Below, piece by piece: positions 34,544 to 42,385 of a stretch of DNA of 64,000 nucleotides. The position numbers and the translations under genes were made by a program. Every line of letters starts with the position of its first letter. The first letter of the stretch is position 1. Under the pieces are notes generated by a model, which was given only the letters and a program-made list of their open reading frames with translations, had not been told where the DNA came from and made no database searches. The DNA lies in the NCBI RefSeq assembly GCF_038624605.1, contig NZ_CP152020.1:1853312-1917311 (forward strand), written 5' to 3'. The stretch is from Psychrobacillus sp. FSL K6-4046. GTDB lineage: Bacteria; Bacillota; Bacilli; Bacillales_A; Planococcaceae.

Positions 34544-34973
34544 TGTGGAGGGTGCTATATATAAAGAAGGAAAGTGGCTTCTAGTGAAACGAAGTGAGCA
34601 GGAGGAGCATGGTGCGGGAGGCCTGGCTCTTGTTGGTGGTCAGGTAGATCAAGAAGGGAATTCAAGTGATATTTTCGAAAGAACGCTAATTCGAGAGATT
34701 GATGAAGAGGTAGGCATTGAAGTAACAAATCTTCAATATGTGAATAGCTCGACCTTTATATCAGATACAGGAAAACCTGTTGTAGATATTGTCTTCGTTT
34801 GTGACCACTTCTTTGGGGAACCATACGTGAAATGCAAAGAAGAATTAGACGAAGTAATATGGATGACCACGGAAGAAATCTTAAATGGGGAAGAGTTTCC
34901 AGATTACCTTAAACGGAATATTACTCAAGCAGAACAGTTAAGAACACTAACAGAACAAATTAAAGTAGGTTAA
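34530..34973 (+). CDS. Nudix hydrolase
   Basis: 148 aa with the Nudix box GGQVDQEGNSSDIFERTLIR followed by EIDEEVG, slightly longer than the 23-residue canonical box by an insertion after the first Gly pair. ATG 34530 follows AAGGAGGAG, the ribosome-binding site within the preceding phosphatase gene, giving a 14-nt overlap. The earlier in-frame start inside that gene is rejected. The substrate is unknown. Confidence 0.87.
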   Translation: MFIVNVEGAIYKEGKWLLVKRSEQEEHGAGGLALVGGQVDQEGNSSDIFERTLIREIDEEVGIEVTNLQYVNSSTFISDTGKPVVDIVFVCDHFFGEPYVKCKEELDEVIWMTTEEILNGEEFPDYLKRNITQAEQLRTLTEQIKVG

Positions 34974-35089
34974 AATATAGAAGTTACCTCAACTTGTAAT
35001 TTCAATCCAAAATGGTATAATTTAGAAAAAGTGAGCGATTTTATAATAAAGCAAATACATATATTGTTGTTCAAGGGAGAAAAGAACGG

Positions 35090-36133
35090 ATGGGAAATTC
35101 TCAAAGCAGGTTGAAGAAGAAATCTTCTTCTAAAAAGAGAAAGATTAAAAATATAGTATTAATTGGTTTAATGGCATTGACTTCGGCTATTATTTTCTTC
35201 GCGATTAATTTATCCTGGGAAGCCAAGCATGCAAACAATAAAATGTTTGTGCCATTGGAAAAAGACCTAAAAGACACTTCGATTAAGAATGAGCTAGTAG
35301 CAAAGGCGGATGACTCACCTTTTACTATTCTTTTAACAGGCGTTGAGCGAGGAAAGACGGAAAAATATGGTCGTTCAGATATGCTAATTGTAGCAACTGT
35401 TAATCCGTCTACAAACAAAATTTCTATGGTAAGCATCCCTAGAGATACGTTAGTTCATATCGAAGGATTAGACAGGGAAGATAAGATTAACCATGCTTAT
35501 GCAAACGGGGGAATTGATTGGGTATCAGAAGCAATAGAGACCATGCTAGGTATACCTATCGATTATTATGTCTCCACTGACTTTCAGGGCTTCCAAGATA
35601 TAGTCGATACCATAGGAGGCGTTGAGGTAGATGTACCTTTTACATTTAAAATTCAACTCGCTAACTTTGAGTGGAAAACTTTTACGGAAGGTCCTATGTT
35701 TTTAGAAGGTGACGAGGCACTGGCGTATGTACGAATGCGAAAAAAAGATCCTGAGGGAGATAAGGGCCGTAATGAACGGCAACAGCAAGTTATCGAATCA
35801 TTATTAAACAAGATGACCAATGTGGGCATGATTACTAAAATTGATGATTTAATAGAGGATGTAGGGGATAATGTCAAAACGAATATCCCGTCTTCAGATT
35901 ATTTAAAACTAGCCAAAATGTATCAAAAATTTAAAAACAGTCCTATTGAGCATTTACAGTTAGATGGCAGTGGTAAAATGATCTACAGTAAAGAAGCAGG
36001 ACTGGACCTTTGGTATTTTCTTCCAGAAGAAGACTCACTTAGTAAAGTCGGGGAGCAGCTAAAATCCAACCTAGTTAGTACTACATATAAAGCAGATGTA
36101 GAAGAAGTAAAGGATTTGTCAATAGGTAAATAA
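35090..36133 (+). CDS. LytR-CpsA-Psr (LCP) family cell-wall polymer transferase
   Basis: 347 aa: a Lys-rich cytoplasmic N-terminus, one membrane anchor (IVLIGLMALTSAIIFFAI) and an extracellular LCP domain with GRSDMLIVATVNPSTNKISM, SIPRDTLVHI, NHAYANGG and YVRMRKKDPEGDKGRNERQQ, which contain the conserved Arg/Asp residues of the family. LCP enzymes attach teichoic acids or other glycopolymers to peptidoglycan. AAGGGAGAAAAG precedes the ATG. It is monocistronic with its own terminator. Confidence 0.92.
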   Translation: MGNSQSRLKKKSSSKKRKIKNIVLIGLMALTSAIIFFAINLSWEAKHANNKMFVPLEKDLKDTSIKNELVAKADDSPFTILLTGVERGKTEKYGRSDMLIVATVNPSTNKISMVSIPRDTLVHIEGLDREDKINHAYANGGIDWVSEAIETMLGIPIDYYVSTDFQGFQDIVDTIGGVEVDVPFTFKIQLANFEWKTFTEGPMFLEGDEALAYVRMRKKDPEGDKGRNERQQQVIESLLNKMTNVGMITKIDDLIEDVGDNVKTNIPSSDYLKLAKMYQKFKNSPIEHLQLDGSGKMIYSKEAGLDLWYFLPEEDSLSKVGEQLKSNLVSTTYKADVEEVKDLSIGK

Positions 36134-36170
36134 AACGTGTCCGGGTACCATCCCCGGACACGTTTTTTAT
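36132..36170 (+). terminator. terminator of the LCP gene
   Basis: AAAACGTGTCCGGG pairs with CCCGGACACGTTTT across a short loop, followed by a T run. Confidence 0.9.
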
Positions 36171-36219
36171 TTTGAGATAAATTGTTTGCTTCCTAAGTGA
36201 ACATTTGATATTATAACTG

Positions 36220-36231
36220 ACGAACGTTCGT
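36220..36231. promoter_or_regulatory. palindromic operator before tetR
   Basis: ACGAACGTTCGT is a perfect 12-bp palindrome between a TATAAC-like -10 (about 36211) and the RBS AAGGAG (36235-36240). GAACGTTC cores are typical of TetR/QacR-type operators, so autorepression is likely. Confidence 0.6.
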
Positions 36232-36248
36232 TAAAAGGAGCGATAGGT

Positions 36249-36830
36249 GTGAAACATATAGAATTAAAAGAAGCTGCTCTCAAGTATTTTACGATTCATG
36301 GATATGAAGGAGCCTCATTATCTCAAATAGCTGAAGAAGTGGGTATGAAAAAACAGTCCATATATGCACACTTTAAAGGAAAAGATGACCTTTTTCTTCA
36401 AGTCTTAAGAGATGCCAAGCAAATCGAGCTGAACACAAAGCTTCATTATTTTCGTCCTCTTGATGCTGAAGATCCTTTAAAGGATTTATATGGCTTCTTA
36501 AAAATGGTTATTAATCTTTTTCAAAAAGACGAGCATTTAAAATTTTGGCTAAGGATGTCATTTTTTCCTCCAGCGCACTTAGCTAAAGATATCGAAGAAG
36601 ATGTACTTGATATAGAGAAACAAGTGCAAGCTGTATTAGAAGAAAAATTTCAACAATGGATAGATGCAAAGCTAGTTGACGGTGAGTCAGCATTGATTTT
36701 GACATATGCTTTTTTAAGCATGATAGATTCGATGATGCTTGAACTTGTCTATAACAACGATGAGAAGCGTTTATCAGAGAGATTAGATGCCTCCTGGAAG
36801 GTATTTTGTCGTGGTATATCTAATCATTAA
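36249..36830 (+). CDS. TetR/AcrR-family transcriptional regulator
   Basis: 193 aa; the N-terminal helix-turn-helix is GYEGASLSQIAEEVGMKKQS then IYAHFKGKDDLF, the standard TetR DNA-binding pattern, followed by a helical ligand domain. The start is GTG 36249, 8 nt after AAGGAG. A perfect palindrome in its promoter suggests autoregulation, and it lies just upstream of an MFS efflux gene that it probably controls. Confidence 0.9.
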   Translation: MKHIELKEAALKYFTIHGYEGASLSQIAEEVGMKKQSIYAHFKGKDDLFLQVLRDAKQIELNTKLHYFRPLDAEDPLKDLYGFLKMVINLFQKDEHLKFWLRMSFFPPAHLAKDIEEDVLDIEKQVQAVLEEKFQQWIDAKLVDGESALILTYAFLSMIDSMMLELVYNNDEKRLSERLDASWKVFCRGISNH

Positions 36831-36853
36831 AGTTAAAGAAAGAAGTGCGTAGG

Positions 36854-38050
36854 ATGAACAAACCATTAAAAGAACAAAAATCCGTAGTTATTATACTTCT
36901 TAGCAATATATTCATTGCTTTTTTAGGAGTAGGCTTAGTAATACCTGTTATGCCATCATTTATGAATATCATGAATCTTACAGGAAGTACAATGGGGTAT
37001 CTAGTTGCGGTATTTGCAGTTGCCCAATTGATAACCTCCCCCTTTGCAGGTCGATGGGTTGATCAAATCGGCCGTAAGAAAATGATTACTCTAGGACTAT
37101 TATTGTTTGCTATTTCCGAGCTTATTTTTGGAGCTGGAACAAATGTTTGGGTGCTTTACTTATCAAGAGCATTGGGTGGGATTAGTGCAGCCTTTATAAT
37201 GCCTGGTGTAACTGCTTATATTGCAGATATAACTACGATAAAGGAACGTCCAAAAGCGATGGGCTATATTTCAGCAGCTATTAGTACTGGTTTTATCATT
37301 GGACCAGGAATCGGAGGGTTTTTAGCTGAATTTGGCATAAGAGTACCTTTTTACTTTGCAGCAGGTATAGCATTTATTGCTTGTATCACCTCTTTATTTA
37401 TCCTAAAGGAACCACTCTCTAAAGAAGAGCTTGCAGAAATATCCACTAATAGTAAGCAAACCAATTTTATAGGCGACTTGAAAAAATCATTTAAACCAAT
37501 GTACTTCATAGCCTTTATTATTATATTTGTGTTAGCATTCGGATTATCTGCTTACGAAACTGTGTTCAGTTTATTTTCTGATCATAAATTTGGCTTCACT
37601 CCAAAGGACATTGCTCTCATTATAACTATCAGCTCGATATTCGGTGTAGTCGTGCAAATATTTATGTTTGGCAAGCTTGTTGATTGGCTAGGAGAAAAAA
37701 AGTTAATACAAATCTGTTTAATAGTTGGGGTCTTATTAGCGTTTGTTTCTACAATGGTTACAAGCTTCCTCATGGTACTATTAGTCACAAGTTTTATTTT
37801 TCTAGCATTTGATTTACTGCGTCCTGCTTTAACGACATTTTTATCAAGAGCGGGAGGAAAAGAGCAGGGATTTGTTGCGGGCATGAATTCCACTTATACG
37901 AGCCTAGGTAATATAGTAGGACCAGCACTCGGAGGTATTCTTTTCGATGTGAATATTCATTATCCTTACCTGTTTGCCGGACTTGTTATGTTGGTGGGGC
38001 TTGTGATCACTGTGTATTGGAAGGATAAGCAATGGGAGACTAGTTTATAA
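36854..38050 (+). CDS. MFS multidrug-efflux-type transporter (DHA1)
   Basis: About 398 aa with 12 predicted membrane helices. Motif A appears as GRWVDQIGRKKMI, and motif C as the GFIIGPGIGGFLAE stretch in helix 5, which marks drug/proton antiporters of the NorA/Bmr type. ATG 36854 and GTG 36845 are both possible; the RBS is weak. It follows the TetR gene by 23 nt, a standard regulator-pump pair. The exported compound is unknown. Confidence 0.88.
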   Translation: MNKPLKEQKSVVIILLSNIFIAFLGVGLVIPVMPSFMNIMNLTGSTMGYLVAVFAVAQLITSPFAGRWVDQIGRKKMITLGLLLFAISELIFGAGTNVWVLYLSRALGGISAAFIMPGVTAYIADITTIKERPKAMGYISAAISTGFIIGPGIGGFLAEFGIRVPFYFAAGIAFIACITSLFILKEPLSKEELAEISTNSKQTNFIGDLKKSFKPMYFIAFIIIFVLAFGLSAYETVFSLFSDHKFGFTPKDIALIITISSIFGVVVQIFMFGKLVDWLGEKKLIQICLIVGVLLAFVSTMVTSFLMVLLVTSFIFLAFDLLRPALTTFLSRAGGKEQGFVAGMNSTYTSLGNIVGPALGGILFDVNIHYPYLFAGLVMLVGLVITVYWKDKQWETSL

Positions 38051-38066
38051 ATAATTTAAAACTATT

Positions 38067-38107
38067 AAGAAGTATTGCAACGGAAACGTTTAGCAATACT
38101 TCTTTTT
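38067..38107 (+). terminator. terminator of tetR-MFS
   Basis: AAGAAGTATTGC (38067-38078) pairs perfectly with GCAATACTTCTT (38093-38104), followed by T residues. Confidence 0.88.
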
Positions 38108-38288
38108 TGCAGGGATGTATTTCATAGAACGGGAAGAGACCGGAACCTGTGCTAATATCAATTGACTAGGTTAAAGGTAAAGGTTGATTTTAAATACACA
38201 TAAAAAATGAACTAGGATATTTTTTCTAGGCTCATTTTACTTTAATATTATTTTTGATTAACGAACCCTCTAGCGTGATAAGACCTTT

Positions 38289-38504
38289 TTATATTTTACC
38301 TTCTTTTATCCATGTCCGAATTTGGTAACTTCCGAACACTGATGCTAAGAAAAGTAAAAGCATAATTATAACATAAAGCGAAAGTCTATTGATTTCTAGT
38401 AAGCCTTCGCCGTTTGCCACTGTCCAAATGGATAATCCAAATAGCATTAAGTAACAAAATACATTAGGAATAATCCATGCGATTCTTAACTTTGTATTTT
38501 TCAA
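38289..38504 (-). CDS. small membrane protein of unknown function (71 aa)
   Basis: Two membrane helices (IAWIIPNVFCYLMLFGLSIW and LYVIIMLLLFLASVFGSY) joined by a short polar loop (TVANGEGLLEINR), with a positive C-terminus. The start is TTG with GAGGGGGAAT upstream on the minus strand. I recognise no family. A loose stem with T residues at about 38200-38240 could end its transcript. Confidence 0.55.
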   Translation of the reverse strand: MKNTKLRIAWIIPNVFCYLMLFGLSIWTVANGEGLLEINRLSLYVIIMLLLFLASVFGSYQIRTWIKEGKI

Positions 38505-38614
38505 AGAAATTCCCCCTCGGACTATATACGAAAGTCAACATGAATAGATTCCAAATAAATATTTCCTTCTCGAAGTAAAGCACACCGTTATTTCAACAAG
38601 AAACGTAGCTCCTT

Positions 38615-38977
38615 TTAATTATTTTTAGTGAAATTAACCCATTGGTCAGTAGGTCCTGTGTTATCTATTATGAATAAACTACCGTCTTTCTTATAAAGAA
38701 AAATTTCATTCCCAGATTCAGCACCATCTCCTAATGCTGTTAATGTGTTTGTTGAGACAATTTGACTCATATCCACTTCATCTTTAGGAATAATCCTTTT
38801 AAAAACATACTTCTCACCACCATAATTTATCCATTGCAGTGGAGTAGGTTCGCTAATTTCAGGCTCTTCAGAAGTTTCTTTCTCCGATGAATTGTTACTA
38901 ATAGCTGATGAATCGTTAGTGCAACCCGATAAGATAGCAATAGCTATTAATGAAAAGAAAAAGTATTTTATTCTAAT
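38615..38977 (-). CDS. small lipoprotein, probable ATT start
   Basis: A classic lipoprotein signal: RIKYFFFSLIAIAILSGC with lipobox LSGC, then a Ser/Glu-rich linker and a domain of about 75 residues (WINYGGEKYVFKRIIPKDEV) with no known family. The frame extends to ATG 39007, but that start lacks a ribosome-binding site and would add an acidic MTYWEKEEKR ahead of the signal peptide. The ideal AAAAGGAGG (complement of 38986-38994) lies 8 nt before an ATT at 38977. Taking ATT as start gives a normal n-region. Membrane-anchored outside the cell. Confidence 0.72.
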   Translation of the reverse strand: MRIKYFFFSLIAIAILSGCTNDSSAISNNSSEKETSEEPEISEPTPLQWINYGGEKYVFKRIIPKDEVDMSQIVSTNTLTALGDGAESGNEIFLYKKDGSLFIIDNTGPTDQWVNFTKNN

Positions 38978-39007
38978 ACGCTTTTCCTCCTTTTCCCAAT
39001 AAGTCAT

Positions 39008-39404
39008 TAATTTTCAGTTAAAGTTTCATTTATTGTTATTAAACTAACCAGCGTCGCCGCCTAATCAACATATATGGTTAAGCGTTCTATCGAAAATTAG
39101 TCCACTTGTTATAACATAGCCTATTAATTCTACTTTACAATTCAAAGAAATATTATTCTCTCTGTTATTGTTCATGTTTTTACAAAATATCAGGAGTAGT
39201 TATTTCAATTTAAAGGAGTTAACTATTCTGATATGGAATACTAATATAGGATCTTCCATAAGGGTGTCTACCTTGAATTAATTTTGCATCGTAGTCATTT
39301 TGATATTTCTTTTTATGGCTATTCTTATATAGCTTTGGTAGAAGGCTGAAATGTATGATTTACAAAAGTAGGATATTAGCAGTATCGAAAATAGGGGGCA
39401 TTGT
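39008..39404. other. intergenic region, nothing recognised
   Basis: About 400 bp of AT-rich sequence. There is an AAAGGAG near 39213, but the ATG that follows is closed after three codons. I see no hairpin terminator or clear promoter. Confidence 0.5.
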
Positions 39405-40241
39405 ATGTGGACGCAAGGTTTTATTGAGACGACTAGAGGTACATTTGAATTATTTGAGAAAGGATCTGGACCACCTATGGCTATTACTCACCTTTATAGT
39501 GCGTTTGATAGTCGAGGATATCATTTTGCAAATCCTTTCACAGACCATTACCATGTCTATTTGATAAACCTTAGAGGTGCCGGAAATTCCGTACAGGCTA
39601 AAGAGGAATCGGAATATAGCATGGATGAATCGGTATTAGATTTAGAGGCAATACGGATAGCCTTGAATATAGATACATGGGCATTTTGTGGACATTCCAC
39701 AGGGGGCATGCTTGCTTTAAAATATGCTACATTAGCTCAGAAGTCATTAGACAAAATAGTAGCAGGTGGAGCTTCTGCTAGTGTTGCTTATAGTCAGGAT
39801 GAAGAAAGTATTTATAATCAACAAAACCCTAATTTTAAAAGAATAATAGAAATAATGGATTTACTAAACGATGTACAAACTCCAATCGAAATTCGCCAAA
39901 ACATAAGCTATGAATGGACTTTGATGTCTTATCATAAAGAGGAGAACTTAAAGGAAGCCTTAAGGACACCTAACAGTGGAAAGACAGTGGGACCAAGGCT
40001 TGATTATTTTAGAAAAGTAGAATGTGCTACATATGATATTCGAGAAGAATTGAAAAGTGTCTATATACCTGCGTACATATATGCTGGCAGATTTGATACA
40101 CAATGTCCGTATAAGTATGGAGAAGAGATAGCTCGATTATTGCCTAATTCAACGTTTGTTTCTTTTAATGAAAGTAATCACTTTCCTTATTCAGAGGAAG
40201 CAGAAAAATTTCATGAATTTGTTGTCAAAACACTTGATTAG
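39405..40241 (+). CDS. alpha/beta-fold hydrolase (proline iminopeptidase-like)
   Basis: 278 aa with a complete catalytic triad: Ser98 in FCGHSTGGM, Asp231 in YAGRFDTQCP and His259 in NESNHFPYSEEA. The loop YLINLRGAGNSVQ is typical of proline-iminopeptidase/haloalkane-dehalogenase-like hydrolases, with a cap region in the middle. No signal peptide, so cytosolic; the substrate is unknown. ATG 39405 follows AGGGGG. Confidence 0.87.
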   Translation: MWTQGFIETTRGTFELFEKGSGPPMAITHLYSAFDSRGYHFANPFTDHYHVYLINLRGAGNSVQAKEESEYSMDESVLDLEAIRIALNIDTWAFCGHSTGGMLALKYATLAQKSLDKIVAGGASASVAYSQDEESIYNQQNPNFKRIIEIMDLLNDVQTPIEIRQNISYEWTLMSYHKEENLKEALRTPNSGKTVGPRLDYFRKVECATYDIREELKSVYIPAYIYAGRFDTQCPYKYGEEIARLLPNSTFVSFNESNHFPYSEEAEKFHEFVVKTLD

Positions 40242-40293
40242 AAAAATCATAAGACGTTTTAATTAACAAATAAATTTTAGGAGTATGGTCTAG

Positions 40294-41049
40294 ATGAATA
40301 TACTAAGACTAAAAGAAGAGTGGCTAATGGAAGAAGCGAAAAGCTTTAAAGGATGGGATTTTTCTCATTTAAAAAACCGTTGGGAAGAGCAAGCGACACC
40401 TTGGGATTATCGAAAAATAATAGATCAATACCTATCTAATGAGCATACTCTTCTAGATATGGGAACAGGTGGAGGTGAGTTCCTGCTCACCTTAGGTCAC
40501 CCCTATGAAAATACTTCCATTACAGAAGGGTGGGAGCCCAATATAAATTTATGCAGAGAGACTTTGGAGCCATTAGGGATACGTGTTAAGCAGGTGTTTG
40601 ATGACAATCTATTACCTTTTGAGGACCAAACCTTTGATGTTATTATTAATCGCCATGAATCCTATAATTTGAAGGAAGTTCGAAGAATTCTTAAAAAAGG
40701 CGGCATCTTTATAACCCAGCAGGTAGGGGGAAGGGATAATGAGCGGCTTTCTAACAATTTAATACCTAACTTCAAGTCTCTATATCCTAATTTTTCTCTC
40801 GAGAACGAAGCCCAAAAGTTTATAGCTGAAGGATTTTCTCTTCTATATAAAAACGAATCATATCCTTCGTTGAAATTTAGGGATGTCGGAGCAATTGTGT
40901 ACTATGCAAAAATTATAGATTGGGAATTTCCAGGATTTACAGTCGACTCCTGTCTGGAACGATTAATAGAATTAGAGAAAATGAAGGAAAGTCAAGGATA
41001 TATAGAAAGTCAGCAACATCGCTTTATATTAGTGGCGAAAAACAATTGA
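40294..41049 (+). CDS. class I SAM-dependent methyltransferase
   Basis: 251 aa: SAM-binding motif LLDMGTGGGEFLLTL, acidic loop TEGWEPN, DQTFDVIINRHESYN and KEVRRILKKGGIFITQQVGG. It resembles small-molecule methyltransferases rather than rRNA enzymes, but the acceptor is unknown. A TTAGGAGTATGG stretch precedes the ATG. It lies 52 nt after the hydrolase gene in the same direction. Confidence 0.85.
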   Translation: MNILRLKEEWLMEEAKSFKGWDFSHLKNRWEEQATPWDYRKIIDQYLSNEHTLLDMGTGGGEFLLTLGHPYENTSITEGWEPNINLCRETLEPLGIRVKQVFDDNLLPFEDQTFDVIINRHESYNLKEVRRILKKGGIFITQQVGGRDNERLSNNLIPNFKSLYPNFSLENEAQKFIAEGFSLLYKNESYPSLKFRDVGAIVYYAKIIDWEFPGFTVDSCLERLIELEKMKESQGYIESQQHRFILVAKNN

Positions 41050-41167
41050 ATCTGAAAACTTTGTATTATTTTGTCATAAGTTTATACCTGGTTAATAAAA
41101 AAATAACGCTGAACGAATACATTATTTCTCTCTTTCTTTCTATATATGTATATGATCATCTAGCAAA

Positions 41168-41515
41168 TCATCTACCAGCGTTTAAATTTATATAAGCTAT
41201 TAAAATATTATTTAAATAGAATGGATTTAATGTTCCGCGATATGTTTCAGCATCTTCAAGATTAAAATGTTCTTCAGAATCTATTTCTGCATAGGATAAT
41301 TTGTCGAGCTTTGCCTCTTGCCAATACGTAATTTTAACGCGGTTAGGATATCTGTTATATGGAGCAGTACCAGTAATCTTTACCATAAGGGCTAAAGCAG
41401 TACCATCTTGAGAAACTGAAATAATTAATGCCGGTCGACCTTTAGCAAAAGAACCGTCTGCATGAAGTGATGGTTTAAATGGAAAAACAACATCGTAGAT
41501 ATCCCCTGCTTTCAT
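41168..41515 (-). CDS. PemK/MazF-like toxin-family protein
   Basis: 115 aa: an N-terminal KAGDIYDVVFPFKPS strand, the KGRPALIISVSQDG segment matching the GRRPALV motif of MazF/PemK, LMVKITG, and W-x-x-A-x-L as YWQEAKLDKLS. MazF-fold proteins are usually sequence-specific endoribonucleases. ATG 41515 shares its A with the stop of the upstream gene (TAATG), so the two are translationally coupled. A longer GTG start at 41530 is less likely because no RBS fits. This is the toxin position of a two-gene unit. Confidence 0.78.
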   Translation of the reverse strand: MKAGDIYDVVFPFKPSLHADGSFAKGRPALIISVSQDGTALALMVKITGTAPYNRYPNRVKITYWQEAKLDKLSYAEIDSEEHFNLEDAETYRGTLNPFYLNNILIAYINLNAGR

Positions 41516-41730
41516 TAGTCTTCTAGCCACCTCTTATGATTCGGATTATTATAGTCAATATTAGTAACTACTCCTGCTTTATTTACTTTAAGTACTTCTG
41601 TACATTTTTTAAATTTTATTTGAGCTATTTGATTAGAAAGTAATTCATTTTTCATTTCTAAACTTATTTTTCTTTTTTTACGACCTAATTTAACTCTTCT
41701 CGAAGATGGAACTCTCGCTAATTTAATCAT
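41515..41730 (-). CDS. small basic protein, putative antitoxin partner of the PemK/MazF-like protein
   Basis: 71 aa from ATG 41730, 10 nt after AAGGAG on the minus strand. The first 30 residues are strongly basic (SSRRVKLGRKKRK) and could bind nucleic acid; the rest (LLSNQIAQIKFKKCTEV, NIDYNNPNHKRWLED) matches no antitoxin family I know. Its position directly upstream with a 1-nt stop/start overlap is the classic antitoxin-first arrangement. Most MazE-type antitoxins are acidic, so this would be unusual. The function is inferred from context only. Confidence 0.55.
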   Translation of the reverse strand: MIKLARVPSSRRVKLGRKKRKISLEMKNELLSNQIAQIKFKKCTEVLKVNKAGVVTNIDYNNPNHKRWLED

Positions 41731-42166
41731 CTTCTTTTCACTCCTTCTCTTCAATTACAGCACATTCTTCATATTTAATATACGTAGTATATGCTGAAAG
41801 AATTTAAAATAACCTTTTCTTACTTATATATTACCCAATCTCGAGATAAATAGTTAATCTTTGGAAAAACGTCAAGCACTGTATATATGAAAATCCACAT
41901 ACTACATTTAAATATTGTAATCCATACATAGGAGAAAGCAAAACAAATTAGGGAATACGTAATCCCTATTGTTTATGATACCTAAGATCTTTCATACTCA
42001 TTTATAATTTTTAACTTACTAGTTTATCAAAATGATAGGTTTTCTATTTGTTTATTTTTACTTTGTTCTCGACATAATTTTTAAGAATTAATCTCTTACA
42101 ATATTGTTAGGAATAAAAAAACATAAAATAAAGATTAGACAGAAATAAATCCTGATTCAGTGTATA

Positions 42167-42206
42167 GCCAGTAGGTAGTTTAGCATGTCCTTGACTGGCC
42201 TTTTTT
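42167..42206 (+). terminator. terminator-like hairpin
   Basis: GCCAGT (42167-42172) pairs with ACTGGC (42194-42199), followed by CTTTTTT. No gene precedes it on the plus strand, so it may end a small RNA or a 5' leader. Confidence 0.45.
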
Positions 42207-42244
42207 ACTGAAATATAGTTTCTGCCTTACATAGTAAAGGAAAT

Positions 42245-42295
42245 AACCCCCAACACATCGAATTAGTAAAATACTAATCCCGTGTGTAGGGGGTT
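42245..42295. other. long imperfect hairpin upstream of the beta-helix gene
   Basis: AACCCCC, AACACA and ATTAGTA in the left arm face TACTAAT, TGTGT and GGGGGTT in the right arm, with small internal loops. It is GC-richer than its surroundings. No clean T run follows (TTAATCGTTTT), so it may be a regulatory or insulating structure rather than a terminator. Confidence 0.45.
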
Positions 42296-42385
42296 AATCG
42301 TTTTATAAGAACATAAGGGGGGAAGGAAAAGAACATTGATAAGGAATTAGCCTGTAAAAAATAATTTAAAAGGGGAGATATAAAA

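Larger units (their letters stand above)
41731..42385. other. long intergenic region before the beta-helix gene
   Basis: It contains no convincing ORF. Two structured elements occur: a terminator-like hairpin at 42167-42206 and a large stem at 42245-42295. A GGGGGGAAGG at about 42318 is not followed by a start; the AAAGGGGAG at about 42370 serves the gene at 42386. The rest is AT-rich, about 70 percent or more by eye. Confidence 0.5.

Noticed and set aside
39355-39564. 69-codon plus-strand frame overlapping the alpha/beta hydrolase
   Set aside because: Out-of-frame shadow of the hydrolase start; no supporting RBS.
41880-42160. Possible prophage or IS remnant before the beta-helix gene
   Set aside because: No phage gene, att repeat or transposase fragment could be recognised in this stretch.
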